The notes: a model not told the origin generated them from the sequence alone. Positions 54,652 to 63,512 are shown, numbered from the stretch's first letter. The stretch is 64,000 nucleotides of DNA from RPQJ01 sp963823535 (GCA_963823535.1 CAWGLZ010000004.1:1-64000); one strand, 5' to 3'. Translations and numbers: made by a program.

Positions 54652-56208
54652 ATGAAAGATGAACAGAAACTAAGAGTCTCCTATGTTGGCTTTTTCCATG
54701 AGACCAACACCTACCTCACCGAAGGAATGGGTGAAACCACGCTCGACAGAATGCGCACTTTCCGGGGCGATCAGATCAAGAATGGGTTGAACGGAACTGC
54801 CATTGGCGGGCCAGTGGATGTGTGCGAGGAAAAGGGATGGGAGCTGCTCCCGGGTGTCCTGTTCTATCCAGACTGGTGCTTCAGCACGGTGAACGATCAG
54901 TGTTGGAAAGATGCAAAAAAAGAGATCATAGACACGCTGAGAACACAGCTACCGATCGACATCGTCTACCTTTGTCTTCACGGTGCCGGTATGGTGAATA
55001 GAACGCCCGATCTTGAAGGAGATCTAGCGGAGTCGGTCAGAGCCCTGGTCGGAAAGGACACGATGATCGTCTGGTCGGGCGACCTGCATGGCAAGATCAC
55101 AGAGAAGATGAAGGACAACATGAATTTCTTCAGTGCCTGCAAACAATATCCTCATATGGATATGAATGCATGCGCACGTGATGCCATGTATCGTGCCGCT
55201 GCGATCCTGGCAGGAGAGTCTCATCCCACCCCGGCCTATCGCAAAGTGCCACTGATGATGCCGGTGAGTAATACCGAAGAGGAGGGCGCCTTTGCAAATC
55301 GACTCAAAGAAAAGTGCATTGAAATCGAAAAGCGGCCCGGCGTGTTGAACTGCTCTGTTATGCATGGTTTTCCATACCAGGACAGCGATTTTTGTGGTGT
55401 GTACCCGATGGTCACTACCGAAAACAACCTCAAGCTGGCACAAGAACTGGTGGACGAACTGGCGCAGTGGATATGGGACCACCGGAAAGAGTCCGTCATC
55501 CCATTAGAACCTTTGGATAAAACGATGAGCACTGTGCTGGCCATGCTCGAGAAGGACGGCCACTATGTCCGCAAATTGCCAACGAAAGGCGATGTCATCG
55601 ACCATACCCCTATTGTGATTGGGGACGCTGCGGATAACCCGGGTGGCGGAGCCGGAGGTGGCGGCACCCACTTGCTGAAGGCCCTTATGGAGACCAAAGG
55701 CCTGGGGAGAGTCGCTTTCATGTCCATACACGATCCGGAAACCGCAAAGGCCGCAGTCGCTGCCGGTGTAGGAGCGACAATCGATGTGAGTCTCGGGGGC
55801 AAGTTTGAGCCATTGGCAGGCGAACCGATCAAGACCAAAGCCTATGTCAAGTCGATTTCGGATGGGAATGAGACCGTTCGCGGGGGAACCGCTTTCAACG
55901 GCCCATTTCAGCTTGGCCCTACCGTTAGGTTGGTCATCGATGCGGTGAATACGGTGGATGTCATCGTCATATCCGGCCTATGCCAGACCTATGATGATAC
56001 GCAGGGACGGCCACACGGAATCATCGTTCAGGAATATGACGTTATAGGTGTCAAAAGCGGAATGCACTTTCGAGCATTCTATGAGAACTTCACCGACAAG
56101 TTGCTGATCGCTGATGTTCCCGGAACCACTAGTCGCGACATTAGTATTTTCAAACATACCCAGCTAAAGAGTCCTATCTATCCGCTAATCGACGGCCATG
56201 GACGGTAG
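54652..56208 (+). CDS. M81 family metallopeptidase (MlrC-like)
   Basis: The 518-aa protein matches the MlrC/M81 family of zinc metallopeptidases: GFFHETNTYLTEGMGETT at the N-terminus, YLCLHGAGMV, WSGDLHGKIT, then ADNPGGGAGGGGTHLLKALM and the C-terminal DVIVISGLCQTYD. MlrC cleaves the final small peptides in microcystin breakdown; other members act on amide-containing small molecules. There is no signal peptide, so it is cytoplasmic. The last 11 bp overlap the ThrE-type exporter gene, so the two are co-expressed from the AT-rich promoter region upstream. Confidence 0.9.
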   Translation: MKDEQKLRVSYVGFFHETNTYLTEGMGETTLDRMRTFRGDQIKNGLNGTAIGGPVDVCEEKGWELLPGVLFYPDWCFSTVNDQCWKDAKKEIIDTLRTQLPIDIVYLCLHGAGMVNRTPDLEGDLAESVRALVGKDTMIVWSGDLHGKITEKMKDNMNFFSACKQYPHMDMNACARDAMYRAAAILAGESHPTPAYRKVPLMMPVSNTEEEGAFANRLKEKCIEIEKRPGVLNCSVMHGFPYQDSDFCGVYPMVTTENNLKLAQELVDELAQWIWDHRKESVIPLEPLDKTMSTVLAMLEKDGHYVRKLPTKGDVIDHTPIVIGDAADNPGGGAGGGGTHLLKALMETKGLGRVAFMSIHDPETAKAAVAAGVGATIDVSLGGKFEPLAGEPIKTKAYVKSISDGNETVRGGTAFNGPFQLGPTVRLVIDAVNTVDVIVISGLCQTYDDTQGRPHGIIVQEYDVIGVKSGMHFRAFYENFTDKLLIADVPGTTSRDISIFKHTQLKSPIYPLIDGHGR

Positions 56209-57472
56209 GCTCGATTCAAATGACAGCCGCGTGTCCTCAAAGGTTTCCTTCGAGGACGCCTGGCAGTTCATCGTCAAGGTTGGGCTCGCGGCCCATCGAT
56301 ACGGTTCCACCGCAGGCCGGCTGGAGTCCTTCCTCGCCGGTATTTCGAAGAAGTTTGGCTACGAGGGGGTATTCAAGTCGACCCCGTCGGACATCGTCTT
56401 TGCTGTGCGGGAAGGCCCCGATTCACCTCAGCGCGTCGAGTTCATGGCGACACCCCCTCCGGGTGTTGATCTCGACAAATTGGCGCGTCTGGGCGACCTG
56501 TTGCAGGACATGCAATCCGGCACAATGTCGCTCGCCGACTCGGTTGCTGGACTGGATGCCATTGACAAGGTTCCGCCTCCGTGGGGAAAGTTTGCGAGCA
56601 TGCTGGGTTACGCCTTTACCGGAATGGGGCTGGCGCCGCTCCTGGGTGGCGGATGGGTTGACACGATTTTTGCCACGCTGTTCAGCATCCTTGTTTACGG
56701 GCTGGTCATGCTTTCCACCCGTCTCGGACCTGTTGCATCGGCCTGGTTGCCATTCTCAACGGCGTTTGTCGTCGGGGTTCTGGCAACCGCCGTCAAGTTC
56801 TGGGTGCCGGAGCTCAATCTCGTCCTCGTAATTCTATCGGCCGTGGCGATTATCCTTCCGGGATACACCATCAGCCTTGGGGCCGGGGAACTGGTCGCGC
56901 AGCACATCGTATCAGGCGCGGCAAACCTGATGAACGGCCTGACCTGCCTGTTCAAGCAGGTCGCTGGTGGATGGCTTGGCGTCATCGCCGCAGGCTTTGT
57001 CATTCCATTGGCAGCAGTTGGGCCCGCGAATCCGATCGAGTCGGTTTGGATGTGGCTGCTCGTTCCTATCCTCATCGTAGGGCTGTGCCTCTCGTTCCAA
57101 ACCTCACGCCGCGATCTTCCCTGGGCCGCTTTGGTTTGTGGCATTGCCTACCTGGGGATTATGGCCGGGAATTCACTTCTCGACAGCAACCTCGGAAATC
57201 TGGTCGGCACCATCATTGCGGTGGTCGTCGCCAATTTCTGGGGCAGGAAGACGGGACGACCGAGCTCGATCGTGCTCATTCCCGCCATCGTCCTGCTGGT
57301 CAGTGGCAGCATCGGATTTCGCGGTCTCGTCGCCATGGCGGGAGGGGAGTTGATGTTGGGCGCTCAGCAGTTTCTTCAGATGTTCGTCGTGGCTGTCACA
57401 ATTCTCGTCGGAATCATGATCGGCTACACGATCACTCGCCCGGAACCCGCGACGTCCCCCCGCTTTCAGTAG
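56198..57472 (+). CDS. ThrE-type threonine/serine exporter family protein
   Basis: The 424-aa protein begins with the soluble ThrE domain (AWQFIVKVGLAAHRYGSTAG, which in family members continues with RLE, as here), and then shows about ten transmembrane helices in two groups (residues 130-270 and 285-415). The first group includes VAIILPGYTISLGAGELVAQ. This corresponds to full-length ThrE combining the DUF1212 and DUF3815 parts. It would export amino acids or small products from the cytoplasm. It overlaps the M81 gene by 11 bp. The final codons (ATSPRFQ) run into IS-like sequence, so the natural end may be slightly altered. Confidence 0.88.
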   Translation: MDGRLDSNDSRVSSKVSFEDAWQFIVKVGLAAHRYGSTAGRLESFLAGISKKFGYEGVFKSTPSDIVFAVREGPDSPQRVEFMATPPPGVDLDKLARLGDLLQDMQSGTMSLADSVAGLDAIDKVPPPWGKFASMLGYAFTGMGLAPLLGGGWVDTIFATLFSILVYGLVMLSTRLGPVASAWLPFSTAFVVGVLATAVKFWVPELNLVLVILSAVAIILPGYTISLGAGELVAQHIVSGAANLMNGLTCLFKQVAGGWLGVIAAGFVIPLAAVGPANPIESVWMWLLVPILIVGLCLSFQTSRRDLPWAALVCGIAYLGIMAGNSLLDSNLGNLVGTIIAVVVANFWGRKTGRPSSIVLIPAIVLLVSGSIGFRGLVAMAGGELMLGAQQFLQMFVVAVTILVGIMIGYTITRPEPATSPRFQ

Positions 57473-57600
57473 CAGGTGGGTCTAGAGTCCGCCGGCATTG
57501 TAAGCGGCCTCGCGGCCAGTTGCTTTGCGTACCGCGCGGGTGTCATTCCGCCCAGTGATCTCTTCGGTCGCTCCTCGTTGCGTCGAAGTCCAGTTTCGTT
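57466..57600 (-). mobile_element. IS3-family OrfB C-terminal scrap
   Basis: The minus strand reads RRNEERPKRSLGGMTPARYA then KQLAARPLTMPADSR and a stop overlapping the ThrE end. NEERPxRSLGGxTPxxYA is the common C-terminus of IS3-family OrfB. Similar end sequence (CGACGT-CCCCC-GCT ... TAGAGTCC) is found after the amidohydrolase at 44955-45000. Only the tail of the element remains. Confidence 0.7.
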
Positions 57601-57606
57601 AACAGG

Positions 57607-57729
57607 GTGATCAAGAAGTTCAACCTGTCACCTGCGAAAGCTAGAAAGTTCGCAGCACTAATGGACGAGGTTTACCCAGAAACAGCAACGAAAAAAAGCA
57701 AAGGTCGCAAAGCAAAAACGCGAGCATAG
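57607..57729 (+). CDS. Small basic protein (40 aa)
   Basis: A GTG-started frame reads MIKKFNLSPAKARKFAALMD then EVYPETATKKSKGRKAKTRA. It has a short amphipathic helix and a Lys/Arg-rich tail resembling nucleic-acid-binding tails. It stands 32 bp before the next small basic protein on the same strand. Too short to assign a family. Confidence 0.45.
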   Translation: MIKKFNLSPAKARKFAALMDEVYPETATKKSKGRKAKTRA

Positions 57730-57761
57730 TATTCGCAACGTCCCAAACAAAGGAGAGGACA

Positions 57762-58064
57762 ATGCCCAAAGGTGTAAAGTCGTACAGCAAGCTCACCCTC
57801 GAACAGATCAGCGCTCTTCAGAAGACGCTGGAAGAAGAAAAAGCAAAGCGGGAGAAGATGAGCGCAAGCAACCCTGCTATCGCCAGCATCATCACCAGTA
57901 TCAACAAAGTGGGAAACGAGCTGGGGCTGTCAGTCGAAGACCTGCTCACTACTATCGCCAGGGCTGTACTCGGTCCGGGCGCATACGTAGCCCAGCGCAG
58001 GGGACGCAAGCCGCGTGACCCGGCTGCACCCAAAAAGACGAGAAGGCGCGTCGTTAAAAAGTAG
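57762..58064 (+). CDS. Small coiled-coil protein with basic C-terminal tail (100 aa)
   Basis: A 100-aa protein with an N-terminal helix pair (YSKLTLEQISALQKTLEEEK, then AKREKMSASNP) and a C-terminal basic segment RRGRKPRDPAAPKKTRRR that resembles AT-hook or histone-like tails. The layout of a short oligomerising helix plus RGRKP-type DNA-binding tail is what H-NS-like or nucleoid-associated proteins show, but the H-NS consensus is not present. AAAGGAGAG precedes the ATG closely. A clear terminator follows its stop, so the small basic pair is a unit. Confidence 0.7.
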   Translation: MPKGVKSYSKLTLEQISALQKTLEEEKAKREKMSASNPAIASIITSINKVGNELGLSVEDLLTTIARAVLGPGAYVAQRRGRKPRDPAAPKKTRRRVVKK

Positions 58065-58086
58065 CTCGTAGCAGAGCTAGCTGATG

Positions 58087-58115
58087 AAAAAAGCCTCGTT
58101 TCGACGGGGCCTTTT
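58087..58115 (+). terminator. Rho-independent terminator
   Basis: AAAAAAGCCTCG, a TTTCGA loop, CGGGGC and CTTTT form a six-base stem (one G-U pair) with an A-tract before and T-tract after. It lies 23 bp after the stop of the 100-aa gene and can work in both directions. Confidence 0.85.
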
Positions 58116-58169
58116 CCTGCCCGCTACATACGGCTGTATTGCTCAATAAACGCGCCAAAAACAGTAGCC

Positions 58170-58601
58170 AAGAGGATTTGCGCAATCGTCAAGCGAGCAC
58201 GCTGGCTGCTGCTGAAGAACCGCGACTCAGTGCGCCCGGGCGAGGACGTCGAACTCGAGGAGCTGCTGGCCGACAACCGCGACCTGTTCGTCGTCTACGT
58301 GCTGCGCGACGCACTGAAGGACCTGTGGGGCTATCGCCACCCCGGTTACGCGGCTCGCGCCTGGCGTGGCTGGTACCGCATAGCCCTGCGCAGCGGCATC
58401 GAGCCCCTGATCCGTTTCGCCCGCCGGCTACGGCCCTACCTGCCAGCGATCCTGGCCCACTGCCGCTGGCCGCTCGGTACCAAGCTCGTCGAAGGCATCA
58501 ACAACAAGATCAAGGTCATCAAGCGCATGGCCTACGGCTTCCGCGACGACGCCTACTTCTTGCTCAAGATCCGGGCCGCCTTCCCCGGAGTTGGGAGATG
58601 A
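58170..58601 (+). mobile_element. ISL3-family transposase remnant (C-terminal part)
   Basis: The frame reads RARWLLLKNRDSVRPGEDVE then LFVVYVLRDALKDLWGYRHP and WPLGTKLVEGINNKIKVIKR, to MAYGFRDDAYFLLKIRAA and a stop at 58601. This is the C-terminal third of an ISL3-type transposase, including the GxNNKIKxxKRxxYGxRD block. The N-terminal zinc-finger part and first catalytic residues are missing. Its last 80 bp are nearly identical to the scrap at 40299-40380. Confidence 0.88.
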
Positions 58602-58660
58602 ACCATAATTCTGCTACTCAATCAGGGGGTGACGCCGTAAGAACAGCATTTTGATTTAGA

Positions 58661-59479
58661 ATGAAAATCTCAGACAAAACCGAAACGAAGGCAACCAACG
58701 TGCTTGAAATTTCTTTCGCAAAAATTACACCAGCCCGGTTTGGCGGGCGGCTAATCAGTGTTTTTGCAATGCTGGCCCTGATGGCGCCTGCGCAGGCGCA
58801 GCAGTTTGCGGGAGACAACCAGTGGACGGCGCCGCAGGGCGTGTCCACTCAGGTCCTAGCGGTCGGTGAGGAATTTTCTCAATACTACTTTGTGCTCGCC
58901 TTCAAAGAAAACTGGGAGTTTAACGCGCAATTTATCCACTTCTATGACGACCCTCGCAACTCGACGGAATCCTATACCTCCTCCCTTTTTTACGTCAAAC
59001 ATCGATTCTCAGAGAACGATGCAGGAACCGCCGGTTATTCCTTCTTTATCGGAACGGGCCTGAACCCGGACCATCTCGATCAGGGCGAGGTCACCCAAGC
59101 CTTTGATTCCTATTTTGCGACACTGACCGCTACCTATGCCTGGAATGATGACCGCTTCCGGCTCGACGTATTGCCCGGGTTCACGGCCAACCTCGACCAG
59201 GGCGATACGGGTGAAACCGCCTGGGGTTTTACCTACGCGTCAAGGCTCGCAATTTATGATGTGATCCCCCAGTCGGCGATTGTCGCCGAGGTCTTTGGCA
59301 CCACTGGCGAGGCCTATGCAGCGCCAAGCTACCGGGCTGGCGTGCGTTGGGAAGGAAAGAAATGGGTCGTGGCCGGGACCTACTCGGATGCCTTTGACGG
59401 CTCCGGGGGTGCGGGCTTTGAAATCGGTATCATCTACTTTACCGATCCGCGCTTTTGCTTTGGCGGTTGCAAGCGCTAG
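58661..59479 (+). CDS. Outer-membrane beta-barrel-like protein
   Basis: A 272-aa protein with a long N-terminal export signal (cleavage near residue 46, MAPAQAQQ). Alternating strands rich in aromatic residues follow (YFVLAFKENWEFNAQFIHFY, LFYVKHRFSENDAGTAGYSF, RAGVRWEGKKWVVAGTYSDA). The pattern is a small outer-membrane barrel. The C-terminus (YFTDPRFCFGGCKR) is unusual in having two Cys and ending in basic residues rather than Phe. The substrate is unknown. IS remnants lie on both sides (ISL3 before, IS3 after). Confidence 0.7.
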   Translation: MKISDKTETKATNVLEISFAKITPARFGGRLISVFAMLALMAPAQAQQFAGDNQWTAPQGVSTQVLAVGEEFSQYYFVLAFKENWEFNAQFIHFYDDPRNSTESYTSSLFYVKHRFSENDAGTAGYSFFIGTGLNPDHLDQGEVTQAFDSYFATLTATYAWNDDRFRLDVLPGFTANLDQGDTGETAWGFTYASRLAIYDVIPQSAIVAEVFGTTGEAYAAPSYRAGVRWEGKKWVVAGTYSDAFDGSGGAGFEIGIIYFTDPRFCFGGCKR

Positions 59480-59505
59480 TCTCATGCGGCCGGTCCCGGA
59501 CAGGT

Positions 59506-59989
59506 TGGAGTTCCCAGGATTCAGTGGACACCTCGCCGCTTGAGCTTATGAGCTGCCTCGAACTGGTCGGGACCCACTCCGCCTAGGTGGCTGTGGCGAC
59601 GAGTTCCATGCATCGCTTCCGAACTGCGTGCCCTGGTCGGAATGAATGATCGTGCGCGAGAATAGGTCAATGACGACAGCCAGATACAGCCAGCCCTGCC
59701 AGGTCCGGATATAGGTAATGTCAGTCACCCAGACCTTGTTGCGGCGCGTCACCGTGAACTGGCGCTGCAGAACGTTGGGGATAAGAACCGAAGGCTTCCC
59801 AACGGCCCAGCGGGTTCGATAGCCGTGCAGCGCACGCAGACCGGCCTGTCGCATTAGACGGGCGACACGATGTTTGCTGCAGGTCTCTCGCGCTTCGCGC
59901 AGATCGAGGAACACCCGCGGCGCTCCGTAGATGCCATGGCTGGCCACAAACGAAGCGCGGATCAGCCGCAGCAGCCTGACATCCTCCCG
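59506..59989 (-). mobile_element. IS3-family remnant with internal deletion (copy B)
   Basis: Same terminal sequence (TGGAGTTCCCA at 59506) and OrfB part as copy A at 45030, including IIHSDQGTQFGSDAW joined out of frame to the end of the gene. The shared deletion is exact. The OrfB N-terminus is missing because the copy breaks off near 59989. The unrelated sequence beyond it (to 60123) holds no recognisable gene. Confidence 0.85.
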
Positions 59990-60123
59990 TTGTCCACCAA
60001 ATCCTGGGAATTCCACTCCGGATTCTCTGCCATGCGACGTAGCCAGCGCCCAGGCCGACGGCACCTCCGGCAACGACCGACCCTGCGACCCCGCCGGGTT
60101 GCCCGCAGATTGGGGGAAAGACA

Positions 60124-60318
60124 GTGTCTGAGGAAGTCGGTGCGCCGTTGCCGCATATTGGTATTTTCTACACCTATGCATTCGCTCCCAACTGGTCATT
60201 ACAGGCTGCAGGAATGGGATTCGCGCTTGAAGTCAGCGATATCGATGGCAGCATACTCGAGGCAGATGCCGACGTTATCTGGCAACCCCTGAGGAACTTC
60301 GGTATTGGTGCCGGGTAG
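60124..60318 (+). pseudogene. Outer-membrane protein fragment
   Basis: A 64-aa frame reads PLPHIGIFYTYAFAPNWSLQ, then AAGMGFALEVSDIDGSILEA and DADVIWQPLRNFGIGAG, with a beta-strand rhythm and a G-x-Y-T-Y pattern known from eight-stranded outer-membrane proteins. It begins abruptly near an IS remnant and stops just where the last strand pair should follow. It is therefore a 5'- and probably 3'-truncated barrel gene. No signal peptide is present. Confidence 0.55.
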
Positions 60319-60383
60319 CGGAGGCTTTCGGCGCATTGTGGGAGAGTTACGTTGACACAATTTCGTTTCGACGCATGTAGCGC

Positions 60384-61811
60384 ATGATCTGGTTGGCTTT
60401 GCACATCGTCATCGTGGGCGCACTGCTCGTTGACGCATTGCTGCGTCCCTTTCGCCAGCCGTCCGCGCGAGTTGCCTGGGTTGTCGTATTGCTGGCATTG
60501 CCGGCGCTTGGCGCAATCGCTTACCTTTGGCTGGGTCGGGTGAGCATCGGACGCCGACGAATACAACAGCTAATAGAAATCGAACAGTCGTTGCCGGCCA
60601 TCACAGCGCAGCCGGCCGCCGCGGACGATGCGCTCCGGAAGGTGCCGGACAGGTACGCGGCTTTGTTCCGGCTCGGTCATTCTGTAAACGGCTTCGATCC
60701 TGTCGATGGCAACCGCGGGCAGTTGCTGGCGAATTCCAACGCAGCGATCGATCGAATGATCGAGGACATTGATGCGGCCGGAGAGCAGGTGCATCTGAGC
60801 TTTTATATCTGGCTGACCGACAATAACGGGCTGAAGATGGTCGAGGCGCTGAAGCGTGCCGCCGGCCGCGGTGTCGTGTGTCGCGCTCTTGCAGACGACC
60901 TTGGCTCACGCCAGATGATTCGTTCGACGTACTGGGCCGACATGCGGGACGCGGGCGTCAAACTGGGCAGGGCGCTCCGCATGCAGAATCCGTTGCTTCG
61001 TCCGTTCGCCGGGCGTATCGATCTTCGTAATCACCGCAAGATCCTGACTATCGACAGTCGAGTCACCTATTGTGGCAGCCAGAACTGCGCGGACCCGGAG
61101 TTTCGGGTCAAACCGAAATTTGCGCCGTGGGTGGATATCATGATCCGTTTCGAAGGGCCGGTCGTCAGCCAGAATCAGCGATTGTTCGCAACGGACTGGA
61201 TACTGGCGACCGGAGAACGAGTGGTGGGCTCGCACATCACGCGGCCGGCCGCGCTCGAGAATGGTTTCCCCGCGCAGGTCATCGGCACCGGCCCCACGGT
61301 TCGCTACTCCGCCATGCCGGAGACGTTTGCGGCACTGATGTTCGCGGCACGGCGAGAACTCGTAATCACAACGCCTTACTATGCGCCGGACGAGCAGATT
61401 CAGCAGGCGCTCTGTTCGGCCGCGCATCGCGGCATCGACACGACAATTGTGTTTCCGGCCCGCAACGACTCGTGGGAAATCGCCGCGACCAGCCGGAGCT
61501 ATTACCGGAGTTTACTTGAGGCAGGCGTAAGGATTTTCGAATACCAGGGCGGCCTGCTGCATGCCAAGACACTGACCGTCGACGGCGAACTGGCGCTGGT
61601 GGGGTCGGCGAATATGGACCGCCGCAGCTTCGATCTCAATTACGAGAACAACATCCTGTTCCACAACCCGGCATTGACGGCCGACGTTCGTCAGCGCCAG
61701 CAGGACTACCTCGATGCTTCACGCCTGGTCGAATTGGCGGAAGTAACCGCCTGGCCGCCGAGCCGGCGGCTGCTCAACAATGCGGTGGCGACGCTCAGCC
61801 CGCTGATCTGA
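60384..61811 (+). CDS. cls: Cardiolipin synthase (second, divergent)
   Basis: The 475-aa enzyme has two N-terminal transmembrane helices (about 2-20 and 30-51) and two phospholipase-D domains. The HKD motifs are NHRKILTIDS near 217 and HAKTLTVDG near 393. It makes cardiolipin at the inner membrane. It is only distantly similar to the synthase at 31477, so it is not a recent duplicate. Both synthases are followed or preceded by HdeD genes in this window, in opposite orientation. Confidence 0.93.
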   Translation: MIWLALHIVIVGALLVDALLRPFRQPSARVAWVVVLLALPALGAIAYLWLGRVSIGRRRIQQLIEIEQSLPAITAQPAAADDALRKVPDRYAALFRLGHSVNGFDPVDGNRGQLLANSNAAIDRMIEDIDAAGEQVHLSFYIWLTDNNGLKMVEALKRAAGRGVVCRALADDLGSRQMIRSTYWADMRDAGVKLGRALRMQNPLLRPFAGRIDLRNHRKILTIDSRVTYCGSQNCADPEFRVKPKFAPWVDIMIRFEGPVVSQNQRLFATDWILATGERVVGSHITRPAALENGFPAQVIGTGPTVRYSAMPETFAALMFAARRELVITTPYYAPDEQIQQALCSAAHRGIDTTIVFPARNDSWEIAATSRSYYRSLLEAGVRIFEYQGGLLHAKTLTVDGELALVGSANMDRRSFDLNYENNILFHNPALTADVRQRQQDYLDASRLVELAEVTAWPPSRRLLNNAVATLSPLI

Positions 61812-61959
61812 GGGCACCGGAGATTGTCGGTACGGGGCGCGACGATATTTTCGACTAACAACAGATCGCGCTTTCACGTCCTCAACGATTTCGCCTTTAA
61901 TGCGAATACTCTCACTTTTATGCTCAGCCAAGCCCAAGTGAGGTGTAACCCCCTGATTT

Positions 61960-61995
61960 GCGGGTGTAGTTCAACGGTAGAACATCAGCTTCCCG
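61960..61995 (+). tRNA. tRNA-Gly remnant (5' half)
   Basis: GCGGGTGTAGTTCAACGGTA followed by GAACATCAGCTTCCC is the 5' half of a glycine tRNA: acceptor strand, D-arm and anticodon stem up to a CCC anticodon. After this the normal anticodon-loop end AAGCTGA and the T-arm are absent. A loose partner GCTGA at 62007-62011 and CACCCTC at 62039-62045 could be eroded remains of the 3' half. It is not a functional tRNA as read. Confidence 0.65.
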
Positions 61996-62362
61996 ATCGG
62001 AGTCGCTGAGTTGGGCAGATCTGTAACCGCTTGACCGGCACCCTCCAAATTTCGGTCTCTGCAAATGGGATGTCAGGCATGGCAAGGCCTCCAGATCGCA
62101 GCGTCACAAAAGAAAACGCTGGAAAAGTCTCGTCGATCAGCGAGGACGTGGTCGTTGACTATCCGGGCACGTCCGAGTCGCTGCTGCCACTCATGGAGGC
62201 AAGCTGCACTCAGCTTGAGCCGGGGCCTGGGCCTACAAATCTCGAGATCTTTTCGTCGAACAAGATCTCGGTAGACCATGGGCGTGTGCATGCGCTTTCC
62301 GGGTCGAGGCCGACGCACATGCGATGCGCGCGACCGGACGCAGTCCGTGCGGCTGGACGGGA

Positions 62363-62810
62363 ATGAGCAGGGCGAATCCGGAGGAAGCAATTTTAGAACT
62401 ACTGGTCGATGCGTATCTCCGCGCGTCGCCGCTGCGGCAGCGAGATGATCGGCCGCACCGACCGGAGCGCATCGTTGGGAAGCTGGCGAACGATTTCTTG
62501 CGTCGCTGGAAAAGAAGGTTTCGTTGGCGGATCTCTGTGTCGCGACGGGCGTCAGTAAATCGACGCTTTATCGGGCCTTCGATATTGTCTGTGGCGTGAC
62601 GCAGCGAGATTGGGGGGCTGCAACACCGATAGAAAACAGGCTGAGAAGAAATGCATATACGTATGGTTTTCCTGCCAGCCAGGAAGATGTAGACTCATTC
62701 CAGCAATCGAAGGACTCACTAGGGTACCAATGCCAATGCGGTACCTGACGCCAGCGGAAATGTTGAGACATCTCCGGCTTTCGCCTCAATACTTGGATTC
62801 GGATATGGCC
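62363..62810 (+). pseudogene. AraC-family regulator remnant
   Basis: The frame MSRANPEEAILELLVDAYLR leads into a shift near 62495; then RFLASLEKKVSLADLCVATG and VSKSTLYRAFDIVCGV are read, the first helix-turn-helix of an AraC-type DNA-binding domain. A further shifted piece near 62735-62790 (PMPMRYLTPAEMLRHLRL) looks like its continuation. Several frame breaks and an interruption show that the gene is dead. The rest of 62050-63056 holds no gene I can support. Confidence 0.55.
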
Positions 62811-63056
62811 GGACGTCCAGGTTGTCTTCGAATACGTTTTACGCTGGCCGTTGGTTCGATACGCCTGAAGCGCGCGACCGCGTCGCTTTGAAGCGCGGCG
62901 TCATCGGGCAGTCTGTCCTCGGATGGAGGCTCAATAGGAACAAAGGACGGGGTTATCTACGAGAACACGCTGTAGCGTCAATCAGGCGCTGTCAGCTTTT
63001 TTGGTGCGTTACTTCGACAAGCAACGCGCGTATTCGCAAGAGTGAGGAGAAACAAG

Positions 63057-63392
63057 ATGGGCGAGAACTACCAGGTTCACCGGGCTGCTGTTAATGCCGC
63101 CAAGGGCATCCGCCAGTTCCAGAAGGCAGACAACGCGATCGACAAAGACAACGTGGACTCGGCTGCGCTGCACTTCGACAAGGGGCTCGGCTTCTTTGCG
63201 TCAGCTCTTGATCACCTCGAGAAGGCCGAAGGCGATGCTTACGAAACGGCGGCCAAGGAACTGACGAAGGGCAATGACGAGCTCCAGAAGTCTATTGACG
63301 CCTACGGCAAGGACGACATGAATGGCGCCGCGAAGCACTATGCGAAAGCGCTCGAGCATTACGATACGGCGCTGGACGAGCTCGACGCCTGA
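63057..63392 (+). CDS. Small helical repeat protein (111 aa)
   Basis: A 111-aa protein of regular helices with repeated AKxxxxxxxxALxHxDxAL-like patterns (VDSAALHFDKGLGFFASALD, and MNGAAKHYAKALEHYDTALD), TPR-like in spacing. GAGGAG at 63044-63049 is seven bases before the ATG. It has no signal peptide or Cys. It is followed 120 bp later by an HdeD gene on the same strand, so it may be a cytoplasmic stress-related partner. The function is unknown. Confidence 0.8.
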   Translation: MGENYQVHRAAVNAAKGIRQFQKADNAIDKDNVDSAALHFDKGLGFFASALDHLEKAEGDAYETAAKELTKGNDELQKSIDAYGKDDMNGAAKHYAKALEHYDTALDELDA

Positions 63393-63512
63393 CTGACCGC
63401 GAAGATCGGCGGGCGCGGTTAAACCGTGCCCGCCACTGATGATGGGGCTGATCGAGCAGACGTCGTCGCGGTTCCATACCGATAAGAAGGAATAGTCAAG
63501 AGAGAAGATGCC

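Noticed and set aside
57762..58064. Calling the 100-aa basic protein H-NS
   Set aside because: The H-NS/MvaT DNA-binding consensus is absent; only the general layout is similar.
61960..62400. Group I intron in the anticodon loop of the tRNA-Gly remnant
   Set aside because: I searched the next few hundred bases for the 3' half (GCTGA...CACCCGC) and found only poor partial matches, and no intron core.
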